Positions 1 through 7,848 of a stretch of 9,882 bases of DNA are shown here, piece by piece. The notes under the pieces are model-generated. The model searched no databases. It saw only the letters and a program-made list of their open reading frames with translations, and had not been told where the DNA came from. Made by a program: the position numbers and the translations under genes. This DNA comes from Planctomycetaceae bacterium. Lineage in GTDB: Bacteria; Planctomycetota; Planctomycetia; Pirellulales; Pirellulaceae. How positions within the stretch are numbered: the stretch's first letter is position 1; each line of letters opens with the position of its first letter. The DNA is taken from the NCBI GenBank assembly GCA_007124535.1, contig SLEY01000178.1, positions 1 to 9,882 on the forward strand, read 5' to 3'.

Positions 1-1340
1 AGGCCCAGCATTTCGGCCACGGCCGCCTCGGGCCCCAAGAAGCCCAGGGACAGCAGCACGAGGTCGGCTTTCCAGACGTTTTCGGTACCGGCGATTTCGC
101 GGAAGGCCGGTCTTTCTCCGGGCGGCGACCATTGGATGCGCACGGTGCGGACGCCGGCGACGCGGCCGTTTCCGTCGTCGAGGAACTCTTTGGTCAAAAT
201 CGAATAGACGCGCGGGTCGTCGCCGAAGCGGTCGCGACACTCCTCGTGCGAATAGTCCAAACGGGAGATCCGGGGCCATTGGGGCCAGGGATTGCCGACC
301 GCCCGCCGCGCGGGCGGTTTGTCCAGTAATTCGAAGTTCACCACGCTGCGGCAGTCCTGGCGCAGGGAGGTGCCGATACAGTCGGCGCCCGTATCGCCGC
401 CGCCGATCACGATCACGTCCTTCTCGCGGGCCGAAAGGTACTGCCCGTCGGCCAGTTGCGAATCCAGCAGGCTTTTTACGTTGCGGGTGAGGAAGTCCAT
501 GGCGAAATGGATGCCGTCCAGCTGCCGGTTGGGCACGGGCAGGTCGCGTGGTCGCGTGGCCCCGGTGGCCAGCAGCAGGGCGTCGTATTCCTGCTGCAAT
601 TCCCGAGGGTCTTGATAACGGATTTCCAGGCCCCGCTCCTCCATGATCCGGGTCATGTGGCCCGGGGGGAAATCTTCGCGGCGACCGACGTGGGTGTGGG
701 TGACGAAGCGGATCCCTTCCTGTTGCAGCAAGTCCAGCCGCCGGTCCACGACCGCTTTGTCCAATTTCATATTGGGGATGCCGTACATCAGCAACCCGCC
801 GATCCGATCCGCCCGCTCGAATACGGTCACTTCGTGGCCGACCTTGTTCAGCTGGGCGGCGGCGGCCAACCCGGCGGGGCCCGAGCCGACGATGGCCACC
901 CGCTTTCCCGTCCGGCGCGCCGGGGGTCGGGCCCGCACCCAGCCTTCGGCAAAGCCGCGGTCGATGATGGCGTTTTCGATGTTCTTGATGGTCACCGGCG
1001 GGTCGATGATGCCCAGCACGCAGGCGCCCTCGCAAGGGGCCGGGCAGGCCCGTCCGGTGAACTCCGGGAAATTGTTGGTCTTGTGCAGCCGGTCCAGCGC
1101 TTCCCGCCAGCGGCCGCGGTAGATCAGATCGTTCCACTCGGGGATCAGATTGTCGATCGGGCAGCCGGTGGCCGACATGCAGAAAGGGATCCCACAGTCC
1201 ATACAGCGGGCGCCCTGCGTGCGCAGATGCTCCTCCTCCGGATCGGTGTAGATCTCCAAAAAGTCCCCGAGCCGGGCGCCGGGCGCGCGGTAGGGGACGG
1301 TCTTGCGAGGATGCTCTTTGAAGCCGGTTGGTTTTCCCAT
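1..1340 (-). CDS. gltD: Glutamate synthase small (beta) subunit GltD, 3' end cut by window edge
   Basis: GltD passes electrons from NAD(P)H through FAD and 4Fe-4S centres to the GltB subunit in the cytoplasm. About 446 residues are visible, against roughly 470-490 in the family, so only the C-terminal tail is missing; the frame stays open to base 1, ending in the family's LVLLSLGFLGPE motif. The N-terminal cysteine-rich region is complete (C46-x2-C49, C54, C60, then C99, C103, C107). The first dinucleotide-binding motif is at about residues 148-157 (VAIVGSGPAG), the second near 311-318 (VIVIGGGDTG). The start MGKPTGF is the usual GltD beginning and an in-frame TAA lies at 1347-1349, so ATG at 1340 is well supported, although no strong Shine-Dalgarno precedes it. 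The gene lies 92 bases after gltB in the usual gltB-gltD order. Residues about 216-240 seem longer than in proteobacterial homologues. Confidence 0.97.
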   Translation of the reverse strand, partial: MGKPTGFKEHPRKTVPYRAPGARLGDFLEIYTDPEEEHLRTQGARCMDCGIPFCMSATGCPIDNLIPEWNDLIYRGRWREALDRLHKTNNFPEFTGRACPAPCEGACVLGIIDPPVTIKNIENAIIDRGFAEGWVRARPPARRTGKRVAIVGSGPAGLAAAAQLNKVGHEVTVFERADRIGGLLMYGIPNMKLDKAVVDRRLDLLQQEGIRFVTHTHVGRREDFPPGHMTRIMEERGLEIRYQDPRELQQEYDALLLATGATRPRDLPVPNRQLDGIHFAMDFLTRNVKSLLDSQLADGQYLSAREKDVIVIGGGDTGADCIGTSLRQDCRSVVNFELLDKPPARRAVGNPWPQWPRISRLDYSHEECRDRFGDDPRVYSILTKEFLDDGNGRVAGVRTVRIQWSPPGERPAFREIAGTENVWKADLVLLSLGFLGPEAAVAEMLG

Positions 1341-1390
1341 GATATGTTAAACCGTATTCTCGGTGAATGGGGACATCCGACCGCGCCGCG

Positions 1391-1425
1391 CCGGCGGGGA
1401 GCCGGAGCGGCATCCGGGGGATGCC
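1391..1425 (-). other. Two adjacent GC-rich hairpins between gltB and gltD
   Basis: Within the 92-base gap between the gltB stop and the gltD start, 1391-1405 can pair CCGGC with GCCGG around a 5-base loop, and 1409-1425 can pair GGCATCC with GGATGCC around a 3-base loop. No T-run follows on the minus strand, so this is not a standard intrinsic terminator. It could adjust the ratio of large to small subunit through mRNA stability or partial attenuation, or could be chance in GC-rich DNA. Confidence 0.35.
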
Positions 1426-1432
1426 CGCAGGA

Positions 1433-4400
1433 TCAGGCCCCGGTGAACTCGGCGTGCATGGCCGATTCGATCTCTTCGTCCCGCGCCGCACGCTCGCGCT
1501 GAACCCGTTTGTAGTCCAACGGCATCACCTTGACGAACTCCTTGCGGACGATCCGCGACCAGTCGTCCAGGATCTGCTGAGCGACGGGCGAGCCCGTGTA
1601 TTCTTCGTGCAGTTTGATCATTTCCAGCAGTTCCCCCAGGTCCTCGGGCGTTTCGACCCGTTCCAGTTCGACCATGGCGCGATTGCAGCGTGGCGGGAAA
1701 TCGCCGGTGCGATCCCAGACGTAGGCGATCCCGCCGGACATACCGGCCGCGAAATTCCGGCCGGTCGGTCCCAGAATGATCGCTCGGCCGCCGGTCATGT
1801 ACTCGCAGCCATGATCGCCCACGCCCTCGACCACCGCCCAAGCGCCGCTGTTGCGGACGCAGAAGCGTTCCGCCGCGCAGCCGCTGAAGAAGGCCTGGCC
1901 GCCCGTGGCGCCGTACAGCACGACGTTGCCGACCAGGATATTCTGTTCCGGCCGGAAGTCGGCGGCCCGCGGCGGGTAGACGATCAACCGCCCGCCGGAC
2001 AGGCCTTTGCCCACATAGTCGTTGGCATCCCCCTCCAACTCCAGCGTGATCCCGCCGGCCAGGAAGGCCCCGAAACTCTGGCCCGCCGACCCTTCGAACC
2101 GGAAATGAAGCGTTTCCTCCGGCAAACCCTGCTCGCCAAACCGCCGCACCACCTCATGGCTCAGGATCGTCCCCACCGTGCGGTGCACATTCTCGATCGC
2201 CAGGTGCTCGACCACCCGCTCGCCGCGTTCCAATGCGGGTGCGGCCAGCGGCAGCAGCGTCGTGCGGTCCAACGTCTGGTCCAGTCCGTGGTCTTGGGGG
2301 ATCGTACAGCGAACCTGCACATCCGGATGCGGCTTCTCGGCCAATTGCAGCAGCGGGCGGACGTCCAGCCCGCGGGCCTTCCAGTGATCGACCGCCGCCT
2401 CGGTCGCCAGGCAGTCCGTGCGGCCGATCGCGTCGTCCAGGCGGCGGAAGCCGAGTTCGGCCATCAGCCGCCGCGCTTCTTCCGCCACCTGGAACAAGTA
2501 ATTGACCACATACTCCGGCTTGCCCGAAAACTTCTTCCGCAGCATGGGGTCCTGAGTCGCAATCCCGACCGGGCAGGTGTTCAAATGGCACTTGCGCATC
2601 ATGATGCAGCCCAGGGTGATCAGCGGCGCGGTGGAGAACCCCATTTCCTCGGCGCCCAGCAGAGCGGCCACCATCACATCGCGGCCCGTGCGCAGGCCGC
2701 CGTCGGTTTGGACGATCACGCGGCTGCGGAGGTCGTTCATCACCAGCGTCTGATGGGTTTCGGCCAGGCCCAGTTCCCAGGGCAACCCGGCGTGTTTGAT
2801 GCTGGTCAGCGGCGAAGCGCCGGTCCCGCCCGCGTCGCCGGAAATCAGGAGATGGTCGGCATGGGCCTTGGCCACCCCGGCGGCAATCGTGCCCACCCCG
2901 ACTTCGGCCACCAGTTTGACACTGACCCGGGCCTGCGGATTGGCGTTCTTCAGGTCGTAGATCAATTGGGCCAGGTCCTCGATGGAATAGATGTCGTGAT
3001 GGGGCGGCGGGCTGATCAGTCCCACGCCGGGGGTCGAGTAGCGGATGCGGGCGATCGTGTCGTTCACCTTGGTCCCCGGCAATTCGCCCCCCTCGCCCGG
3101 CTTGGCCCCCTGGGCCATCTTGATCTGCAGTTCGTCGGCATTTGCCAAGTACCAGGCGGTGACGCCGAAGCGCCCGGACGCGATCTGCTTGATCGCCGAA
3201 CGCTTGGTGTCGCCGTTGGGCAGGGGCAGGAAGCGGGCGGGATCCTCGCCGCCCTCGCCCGTGTTGCTGCGGCCGCCCAGACGGTTCATGGCCACCGCCA
3301 GCATCTCGTGGGCTTCCCGCGAGATCGATCCGAAACTCATCGCCCCCGTGCAGAACCGTTTGACAATCTCCCCGGCCGGCTCCACTTCGTCCAAAGGCGC
3401 CGGCGGCTGGCCCTCCGGGCGGCGGAGACGCAATAAGCCGCGGAGCGTGCAGCGGCGGAGGGCATCGTCGTTCACCCGCCGCGCGAATTGCTCGTAGGCG
3501 GCGGCGTCGTTGCCCCGCGCGGCCAACTGCAATTCCGTGATCGCCTCGGGATCCCAGACATGCCGCTCGCCCTCGGCACGCCAGTGGAATTCGCCCGGAT
3601 TGGGCAACACCGGGAACCGGTCCTCCAACTCCTCAGGGTAGCCGAGGGCATGCCGCCGGAGCAACTCTTCGCCCAGCGTCGCCAAACCCACGCCCTGCAC
3701 CCGGCTGGCCGTGCCGGCAAAACAGCGCGCGATCACCTGGTCATTCAAACCCACCGCCTCGAAAATCTGCGCGCCCTTGTAGGACTGCAATGTGGAAATG
3801 CCCATCTTGGCCATCACCTTCAGCATGCCCTTGGCCACGCCCAAACGATACGCCGCGACCACCTGGTCGTCGTCGGCGAAATCGGCCGGGTCCAGCCAAC
3901 CGTCCCGCCGCGCCTGCCACAACGACTCGTAAGCCAGATACGGATTGATCGCATCGGCCCCGTAGCCGATCAGCAGGCAATGATGATGCACCTCGCGGGC
4001 TTCCCCCGTCTCGAGGATCAAGCCCAGCCGGGTCCTTTTGGCCTGACGCACCAGATGATGATGCACCGCCCCGCAGGCCAAAAGGGCACTCACCGGAACC
4101 CGCTCGGGGCCGATCCCGCGATCGGACAGGATCACCAGACTATACCCCCGGTCGATCGCGGATTCCGCCTCCCGGCAGATCCGCGCCAAAGCCCGCGGCA
4201 AACCTTCCCCGCCCTCGGATTTGGGGAACGTCAGGTCGATCACTTGCGTCCGCCAGCCGCTGTGGTCCATGTCTCGCAGCGACGCCAACTCCCGGTTGGT
4301 CAGGATCGGGTGCGGGATCAGCAGCCGTCGGCAATTCGCCTCCGACGTCTCCAATAAATTCTGCTCGGGTCCAATATAGCACTCCAGCGACATGATGATC

Positions 4401-6034
4401 TCTTCGCGGATCGAGTCGATGGGCGGGTTCGTCACCTGGGCGAACAATTGTTTGAAGTAGTCATAAACCATCCGCGGCTGGTCGCTCAGGCAGGCCAGGG
4501 CCGAATCGTTGCCCATCGCCCCCACCGGATCCCGCTTCTGTTGGACCAGCGGCAACAGCATGAACTGGAGGGTCTCGGTCGTGTAGCCGAACGCCTGCAG
4601 GCGTTCCAGCAGCGAATCCGCGTCCCGTTCGGGCGCCGGGCGCCGCGGCTCCAGTTTGCCCAGCCGGATCCGGTTCTTGCGAAGCCAGGCCGCGTAGGGA
4701 CGACGGTTGGAAAACTCGTACTTCAACTCCTCGTCCGGAATCAAACGCCCCTGATGGAAATCCACCAGGAACATCCGCCCGGGCTGCAAGCGGCCCTTGG
4801 AGGCCACGTTCGCAGGCGACACCGGCAACACCCCCACCTCGCTGGCCATGATCACCCGCTGGTCCTTCGTGATGTAGTAACGGCTGGGCCGCAGACCGTT
4901 GCGGTCCAACACGGCCCCGATGTACTGCCCGTCGGTAAAGGTGATCGACGCCGGACCGTCCCAAGGCTCCATCACCGCCGAATGGTACTCGTAAAACGCC
5001 CGCTTCTTCTCCGGCATCCCGGCGTGCTTCTGCCAGGCCTCGGGGACCATCATCATCACCGCTTCCTGCAGCGTCCGGCCGCTCATCAAAAGAAACTCCA
5101 GCACGTTGTCCAACGTGCCCGAATCGGAACAGTCGGGTTCGACCACCGGGAACACCCCCGACATGTCCTGGCCGAATCGCTCGCTGTACGCCACGCCCTC
5201 GCGAGCCCGCATCCAGTTCACATTGCCCCGCAAGGTGTTGATTTCCCCGTTGTGGGCCATGAACCGATTGGGCTGAGCCCGGTCCCAGCTGGGGAACGTG
5301 TTCGTCGAAAACCGCGAATGCACCATCGCCAGATGCGTCGTGTACGACGTGTCGGCCAGATCCGGGAAGAACGGCACCAATTGGTCCGGCGTCAGCATGC
5401 CCTTGTAGACGAGCACCTTCGTCGACAGGCTGCAGATGTAGAACATGCCCGCCTGGCGCAATCGTTCCGGATCGCGCAGCCGCCGCGTGGCCTGCTTGCG
5501 GATCAAATACAACTGGCGCTCAAACGCCTCGCCCTCGCAATCGTCTCCCGCGGCCACAAACAGTTGCTCGATCACCGGCATCGCCCGGCGCGCGCTCAAG
5601 CCGATGTCGGCCACGTCCGGCTGGATCGGCACCGGCCGCCAGCCCACCAGCCGCTGGCCCTGAGCTTCGATCCATCGCGCGACCTCCCCCCGGCACTGCG
5701 CCCGCTCCTCGGCAATTGTCGGCAAAAACACCAGCCCCGCGCCGAAGCGGCCGGGCGGGGGCAACTCGGTCTTCAACTCCTGGCGGGCGACCTGCGTCAA
5801 AAATGCGTGCGGCAGCGCCGTCAGGATCCCCGCACCATCCCCCGTGTTCGCTTCGCACCCGCACGCCCCCCGGTGGTTCATCCGCCGCAGCAGATGGTCC
5901 GCATCGCACACCAGTTGGTGACTGCGCTCGCCGCGAATGTGCGCCACAAAACCAACCCCGCAACTGTCCCGCTCCCAAGCCGGATCGTACAGTCCCTGAC
6001 GCTGCGGAAAATTAACCCTCGACAATGCACTCAT
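1433..6034 (-). CDS. gltB: Glutamate synthase large (alpha) subunit GltB
   Basis: GltB (1533 residues, normal length) releases ammonia from glutamine and channels it to a synthase site that reductively aminates 2-oxoglutarate. In order: a class II glutamine amidotransferase domain (about 25-440) whose nucleophile C25 lies in ERDSCGVGF after a short 24-residue propeptide that is normally removed; a central domain (about 480-790); the FMN-binding synthase domain (about 830-1210) with KRFCTGAMSFGSIS, GEGGE and ISGDAGGTGASP; the 3Fe-4S ligands C1143-x5-C1149-x4-C1154; and a C-terminal GXGXG beta-helix (about 1290-1480, GGQAFFSG and YMTGG). The frame is open up to 6166, but the extra 44 codons fall inside the regulator gene and do not resemble GltB. 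ATG at 6034 puts C25 correctly and has GGGGAG and AGAGGG upstream. It overlaps the preceding LysR stop by four bases and is followed by gltD, so the three genes are probably one operon. Confidence 0.98.
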   Translation of the reverse strand: MSALSRVNFPQRQGLYDPAWERDSCGVGFVAHIRGERSHQLVCDADHLLRRMNHRGACGCEANTGDGAGILTALPHAFLTQVARQELKTELPPPGRFGAGLVFLPTIAEERAQCRGEVARWIEAQGQRLVGWRPVPIQPDVADIGLSARRAMPVIEQLFVAAGDDCEGEAFERQLYLIRKQATRRLRDPERLRQAGMFYICSLSTKVLVYKGMLTPDQLVPFFPDLADTSYTTHLAMVHSRFSTNTFPSWDRAQPNRFMAHNGEINTLRGNVNWMRAREGVAYSERFGQDMSGVFPVVEPDCSDSGTLDNVLEFLLMSGRTLQEAVMMMVPEAWQKHAGMPEKKRAFYEYHSAVMEPWDGPASITFTDGQYIGAVLDRNGLRPSRYYITKDQRVIMASEVGVLPVSPANVASKGRLQPGRMFLVDFHQGRLIPDEELKYEFSNRRPYAAWLRKNRIRLGKLEPRRPAPERDADSLLERLQAFGYTTETLQFMLLPLVQQKRDPVGAMGNDSALACLSDQPRMVYDYFKQLFAQVTNPPIDSIREEIIMSLECYIGPEQNLLETSEANCRRLLIPHPILTNRELASLRDMDHSGWRTQVIDLTFPKSEGGEGLPRALARICREAESAIDRGYSLVILSDRGIGPERVPVSALLACGAVHHHLVRQAKRTRLGLILETGEAREVHHHCLLIGYGADAINPYLAYESLWQARRDGWLDPADFADDDQVVAAYRLGVAKGMLKVMAKMGISTLQSYKGAQIFEAVGLNDQVIARCFAGTASRVQGVGLATLGEELLRRHALGYPEELEDRFPVLPNPGEFHWRAEGERHVWDPEAITELQLAARGNDAAAYEQFARRVNDDALRRCTLRGLLRLRRPEGQPPAPLDEVEPAGEIVKRFCTGAMSFGSISREAHEMLAVAMNRLGGRSNTGEGGEDPARFLPLPNGDTKRSAIKQIASGRFGVTAWYLANADELQIKMAQGAKPGEGGELPGTKVNDTIARIRYSTPGVGLISPPPHHDIYSIEDLAQLIYDLKNANPQARVSVKLVAEVGVGTIAAGVAKAHADHLLISGDAGGTGASPLTSIKHAGLPWELGLAETHQTLVMNDLRSRVIVQTDGGLRTGRDVMVAALLGAEEMGFSTAPLITLGCIMMRKCHLNTCPVGIATQDPMLRKKFSGKPEYVVNYLFQVAEEARRLMAELGFRRLDDAIGRTDCLATEAAVDHWKARGLDVRPLLQLAEKPHPDVQVRCTIPQDHGLDQTLDRTTLLPLAAPALERGERVVEHLAIENVHRTVGTILSHEVVRRFGEQGLPEETLHFRFEGSAGQSFGAFLAGGITLELEGDANDYVGKGLSGGRLIVYPPRAADFRPEQNILVGNVVLYGATGGQAFFSGCAAERFCVRNSGAWAVVEGVGDHGCEYMTGGRAIILGPTGRNFAAGMSGGIAYVWDRTGDFPPRCNRAMVELERVETPEDLGELLEMIKLHEEYTGSPVAQQILDDWSRIVRKEFVKVMPLDYKRVQRERAARDEEIESAMHAEFTGA
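6031..6034 (-). promoter_or_regulatory. ATGA stop-start overlap coupling the LysR gene to gltB
   Basis: Read on the minus strand, bases 6034-6031 are ATGA: ATG starts gltB and TGA ends the LysR-type gene. Purine-rich GGGGAG (6050-6045) and AGAGGG (6043-6038) lie inside the regulator's last codons and can serve as the gltB ribosome binding site. Such overlaps usually mean co-transcription and often translational coupling. Confidence 0.85.
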
Positions 6035-6978
6035 GTTCCCTCTGCTCCCCGCGGCGCCCCGGTCGGCGATGCTTCCGCCTGCGGTGTTTCGTTCGGCCGG
6101 GTCGCGATGCCCGTCAAGTACTCGATGAAAAGCCGCGCGCTCGCGCCCAACCGCGAACGGCGCCAATGAATGATTCCCAACGGGCGAACCAAACGCAGAC
6201 CTTCGACCGGAACCGCCACCAATTCCCCCGCCTGCAATTCGCCCCGCACCGTCGGTTCCGGCAAGAAACCCGCGCCCCCATTCAGCACAATCGCCCGTTT
6301 GATCGTGTCGATGTTGTCAAACGCGATCTCCGTCCGCACGTCAATTCCCTGCTCCCCCAACTGCCGGTCCACATTCCTGCGGACCCGCAAGCCGCGGTCA
6401 AAACCGATGACCTCCAGCCCGCTCAGCGCCTCGCGCCTCACCGTGCCGCCCGCCAACGGATGCGCCGGCGAACATACCAACCCCATCGGCTCCTCCAGCC
6501 AATCCACCGCCGCAATCGTCCGCGTCGAGCGGGGCCAACTGACCAGCCCGATATCCACTTCGCCCTCGGATACCAAGGCGTAGACCCGATCCGGATGATG
6601 ATAACCCATTTGCACCTGCGCGCGAGGATGCCGCGCCGTAAAGCCCTCGCCCAGGAGTCGGCCGTAGCTGAGCCCAATCGAATAAATCGACGCCACACGA
6701 ACCCGGGTGGCCTGCTCCTCGTGCAGACTGCGGACCTGCTCCTGCAACAGGTAGTATTCCTGGACCAATCGGCGACACCCCTCATAATAGGCTTCGCCCT
6801 CGGCAGTCAACACAAACGGGCGCTTCGACCGATCGATCAACTGCATGCCGAGATGGCCTTCCAATTGATGGACGATCTGACTGGCTGCGGACTGCGAAAC
6901 TCCGTTATCCTGAGCCCCCCGGGAGAAACTCCGCCGAACGACGACGTCGCAAAACACTTTTAACGATTTCACATGCAT
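6031..6978 (-). CDS. LysR-type transcriptional regulator preceding gltB
   Basis: This 315-residue protein has the normal LysR-type length and layout: an N-terminal winged helix-turn-helix (about residues 4-65, with SFSRGAQDNGVSQSAASQIV as the helix-turn-helix and a conserved LIDRSKRPFVLT wing), a linker helix, and an effector-binding domain from about residue 88 to 290. The family regulates transcription in response to a small molecule; the ligand cannot be read from sequence. ATG at 6978 (MHVKSLKVFCDVV) fits family starts better than an in-frame GTG at 6999, but neither has a clear Shine-Dalgarno. The last 20 or so residues are low-complexity and overlap the gltB ribosome binding site. The gene sits at the head of the gltBD operon, so by position it may control glutamate synthesis, as GltC does in Bacillus subtilis, where however the regulator is divergent. 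That role is inference; autoregulation would follow if its promoter drives all three genes. Confidence 0.93.
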   Translation of the reverse strand: MHVKSLKVFCDVVVRRSFSRGAQDNGVSQSAASQIVHQLEGHLGMQLIDRSKRPFVLTAEGEAYYEGCRRLVQEYYLLQEQVRSLHEEQATRVRVASIYSIGLSYGRLLGEGFTARHPRAQVQMGYHHPDRVYALVSEGEVDIGLVSWPRSTRTIAAVDWLEEPMGLVCSPAHPLAGGTVRREALSGLEVIGFDRGLRVRRNVDRQLGEQGIDVRTEIAFDNIDTIKRAIVLNGGAGFLPEPTVRGELQAGELVAVPVEGLRLVRPLGIIHWRRSRLGASARLFIEYLTGIATRPNETPQAEASPTGAPRGAEGT

Positions 6979-7049
6979 GCCGAACACGCTGCGGCGCACT
7001 ATTAGTCAAACTTATCAAAACAACGCACTGAATTAGCTCATCGAATAAT

Positions 7050-7078
7050 AACCTAGACCGGTCGGGCTACGAGGTCAA
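7050..7078 (-). promoter_or_regulatory. Candidate promoter for the LysR-gltB-gltD operon
   Basis: On the minus strand, TTGACC (7078-7073) is followed after 17 bases by TAGGTT (7055-7050). The -35 is a good sigma70-like match (5 of 6), the -10 poor (3 of 6). The predicted start would leave a leader of about 65 bases before ATG 6978. The downstream part of this region (about 7000-7055) is clearly AT-rich compared with the rest of the window, as expected of a promoter area. Confidence 0.25.
7054..7069. promoter_or_regulatory. Imperfect palindrome in the divergent intergenic region, possible operator
   Basis: The 16 bases read TAGaCCGgtCGGgCTA (lower case unpaired), a dyad with 12 of 16 symmetric positions around a GACCGGTC core. 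It lies between the two divergent genes and inside the spacer of the candidate promoter for the LysR gene, a position fit for an operator. It does not match the classic T-N11-A LysR box exactly, so the binding protein is unknown. Confidence 0.3.
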
Positions 7079-7109
7079 GGCGGGTAGCGCGGATTTTTGC
7101 CGATGCGGC

Positions 7110-7138
7110 TTGATCCGGCCCGCCAACTCCGGTATGGA
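7110..7138 (+). promoter_or_regulatory. Candidate promoter for thpR
   Basis: TTGATC (7110-7115) and TATGGA (7133-7138) are separated by 17 bases, a sigma70-like arrangement with partial matches (4 of 6 and 3 of 6). The predicted transcript would begin near 7145, just upstream of the Shine-Dalgarno at 7151. Confidence 0.28.
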
Positions 7139-7150
7139 GAAAGAAAGTGG

Positions 7151-7155
7151 GGAGG
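7151..7155 (+). promoter_or_regulatory. Ribosome binding site deciding the thpR start
   Basis: GGAGG lies six bases before ATG 7162. The in-frame GTG at 7147 lies upstream of this site and cannot use it, which favours ATG 7162. Confidence 0.8.
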
Positions 7156-7161
7156 AAGCCG

Positions 7162-7755
7162 ATGTCAACGACACGCACGTTTGTCGCGGTCGATCTTGCT
7201 GCGACGGTTCAAAACCGGGCTGCGGAGCTGATCGCGGCTCTGGCATACGAGGGGGACGGGGTCAAATGGGTGGCGCCCGAGAATCTGCATCTGACGTTGA
7301 AGTTTTTGGGCGATGTGCCTCAGCGCGATCTGCCCGAAGTGTGTGAGGCGGTTGCCCGGGCGGTTGCCGATCGACCGCCTTTCGAAATTTCGCTGTGCGG
7401 GGCCAACGCATTCCCTCATATAGGGCGTCCGCGAACGCTCTGGCTGGGAGTCGATGAAGGCGGGGAGACATTAGGACGCGTGCAGAAGTCGATCGAATCG
7501 GCCTTGCGGCAGTTGGGATTCCCTCGCGAAAACCGGCAGTTTCACCCCCATCTGACGATTGGCCGCGTCCGCCGACCCAGCCCCGGGCTGCAACGCTTGA
7601 CCGAAGCCCTGCGGGACCAGCAGGCCTTTTCCGCCGGATACTCGACGATCGATCAGGTGGTCGTGTACGCCAGTCATCTGGCCCGCCACGGCCCCACCTA
7701 TCAACCGCTCAGCCGCGCCCTGCTGAAGGGAGCCTCGTGCGGCCGATCCGAATGA
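7162..7755 (+). CDS. thpR: RNA 2',3'-cyclic phosphodiesterase (2H family, formerly 2'-5' RNA ligase)
   Basis: This 197-residue protein has the size and both signature motifs of the 2H phosphoesterase superfamily: H43-L-T-L after VKWVAPEN, and H130-L-T-I within FHPHLTIGR. The two histidines form the active site that opens 2',3'-cyclic phosphate RNA ends to 2'-phosphates; the reverse RNA ligation is the older assay-based name. The N-terminal RTFVAVDL strand and the FLGDV segment after the first motif are also typical. It is a soluble protein with no signal peptide or membrane segment. The start at 7162 is set by a well-placed GGAGG. The gene diverges from the LysR-gltBD operon and is followed after 93 bases by an IlvD-like dehydratase on the same strand, a neighbour with no obvious functional link. 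The true cellular substrate of ThpR proteins is poorly known. Confidence 0.93.
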   Translation: MSTTRTFVAVDLAATVQNRAAELIAALAYEGDGVKWVAPENLHLTLKFLGDVPQRDLPEVCEAVARAVADRPPFEISLCGANAFPHIGRPRTLWLGVDEGGETLGRVQKSIESALRQLGFPRENRQFHPHLTIGRVRRPSPGLQRLTEALRDQQAFSAGYSTIDQVVVYASHLARHGPTYQPLSRALLKGASCGRSE

Positions 7756-7819
7756 ATTGGCCACCAAGCCCGGAAGGTGCCGTGCTGGACGTCCTATGGA
7801 CCGATTGGTAACCAACACC

Positions 7820-7841
7820 GCTGGCGGAGAGCCAGCAAGGA
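7820..7841 (+). promoter_or_regulatory. Leader hairpin abutting the Shine-Dalgarno of the IlvD-like gene
   Basis: GCTGGC (7820-7825) and GCCAGC (7831-7836) form a perfect 6-bp stem around the loop GGAGA. The ribosome binding site AAGGA (7837-7841) begins at the next base, eight bases before ATG 7849. A structure here could affect ribosome loading, and the loop itself resembles a Shine-Dalgarno. A short dyad, TTGGT-A-ACCAA, lies just upstream at 7805-7815. Regulation is not shown. Confidence 0.4.
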
Positions 7842-7848
7842 AATCTTG

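Noticed and set aside
456..1502. Plus-strand open frame (348 codons) opposite gltD
   Set aside because: The minus strand encodes a textbook GltD throughout; the plus translation has no recognisable domain.
1367..3436. Long plus-strand open frame (689 codons) opposite gltB
   Set aside because: It is antisense to the conserved synthase and GXGXG domains of gltB. Its translation is rich in His, Arg, Gln and Pro with no family pattern, typical of an open antisense frame in high-GC DNA.
6035..6166. A 44-residue N-terminal extension of GltB
   Set aside because: It lies within the LysR coding region in another frame, has no GltB similarity, and would push the catalytic Cys far from the normal propeptide length.
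4448..6169. Long plus-strand open frame (573 codons) opposite the GltB amidotransferase domain
   Set aside because: Same reasoning: low-complexity His/Arg/Pro-rich translation, antisense to a clearly real gene.
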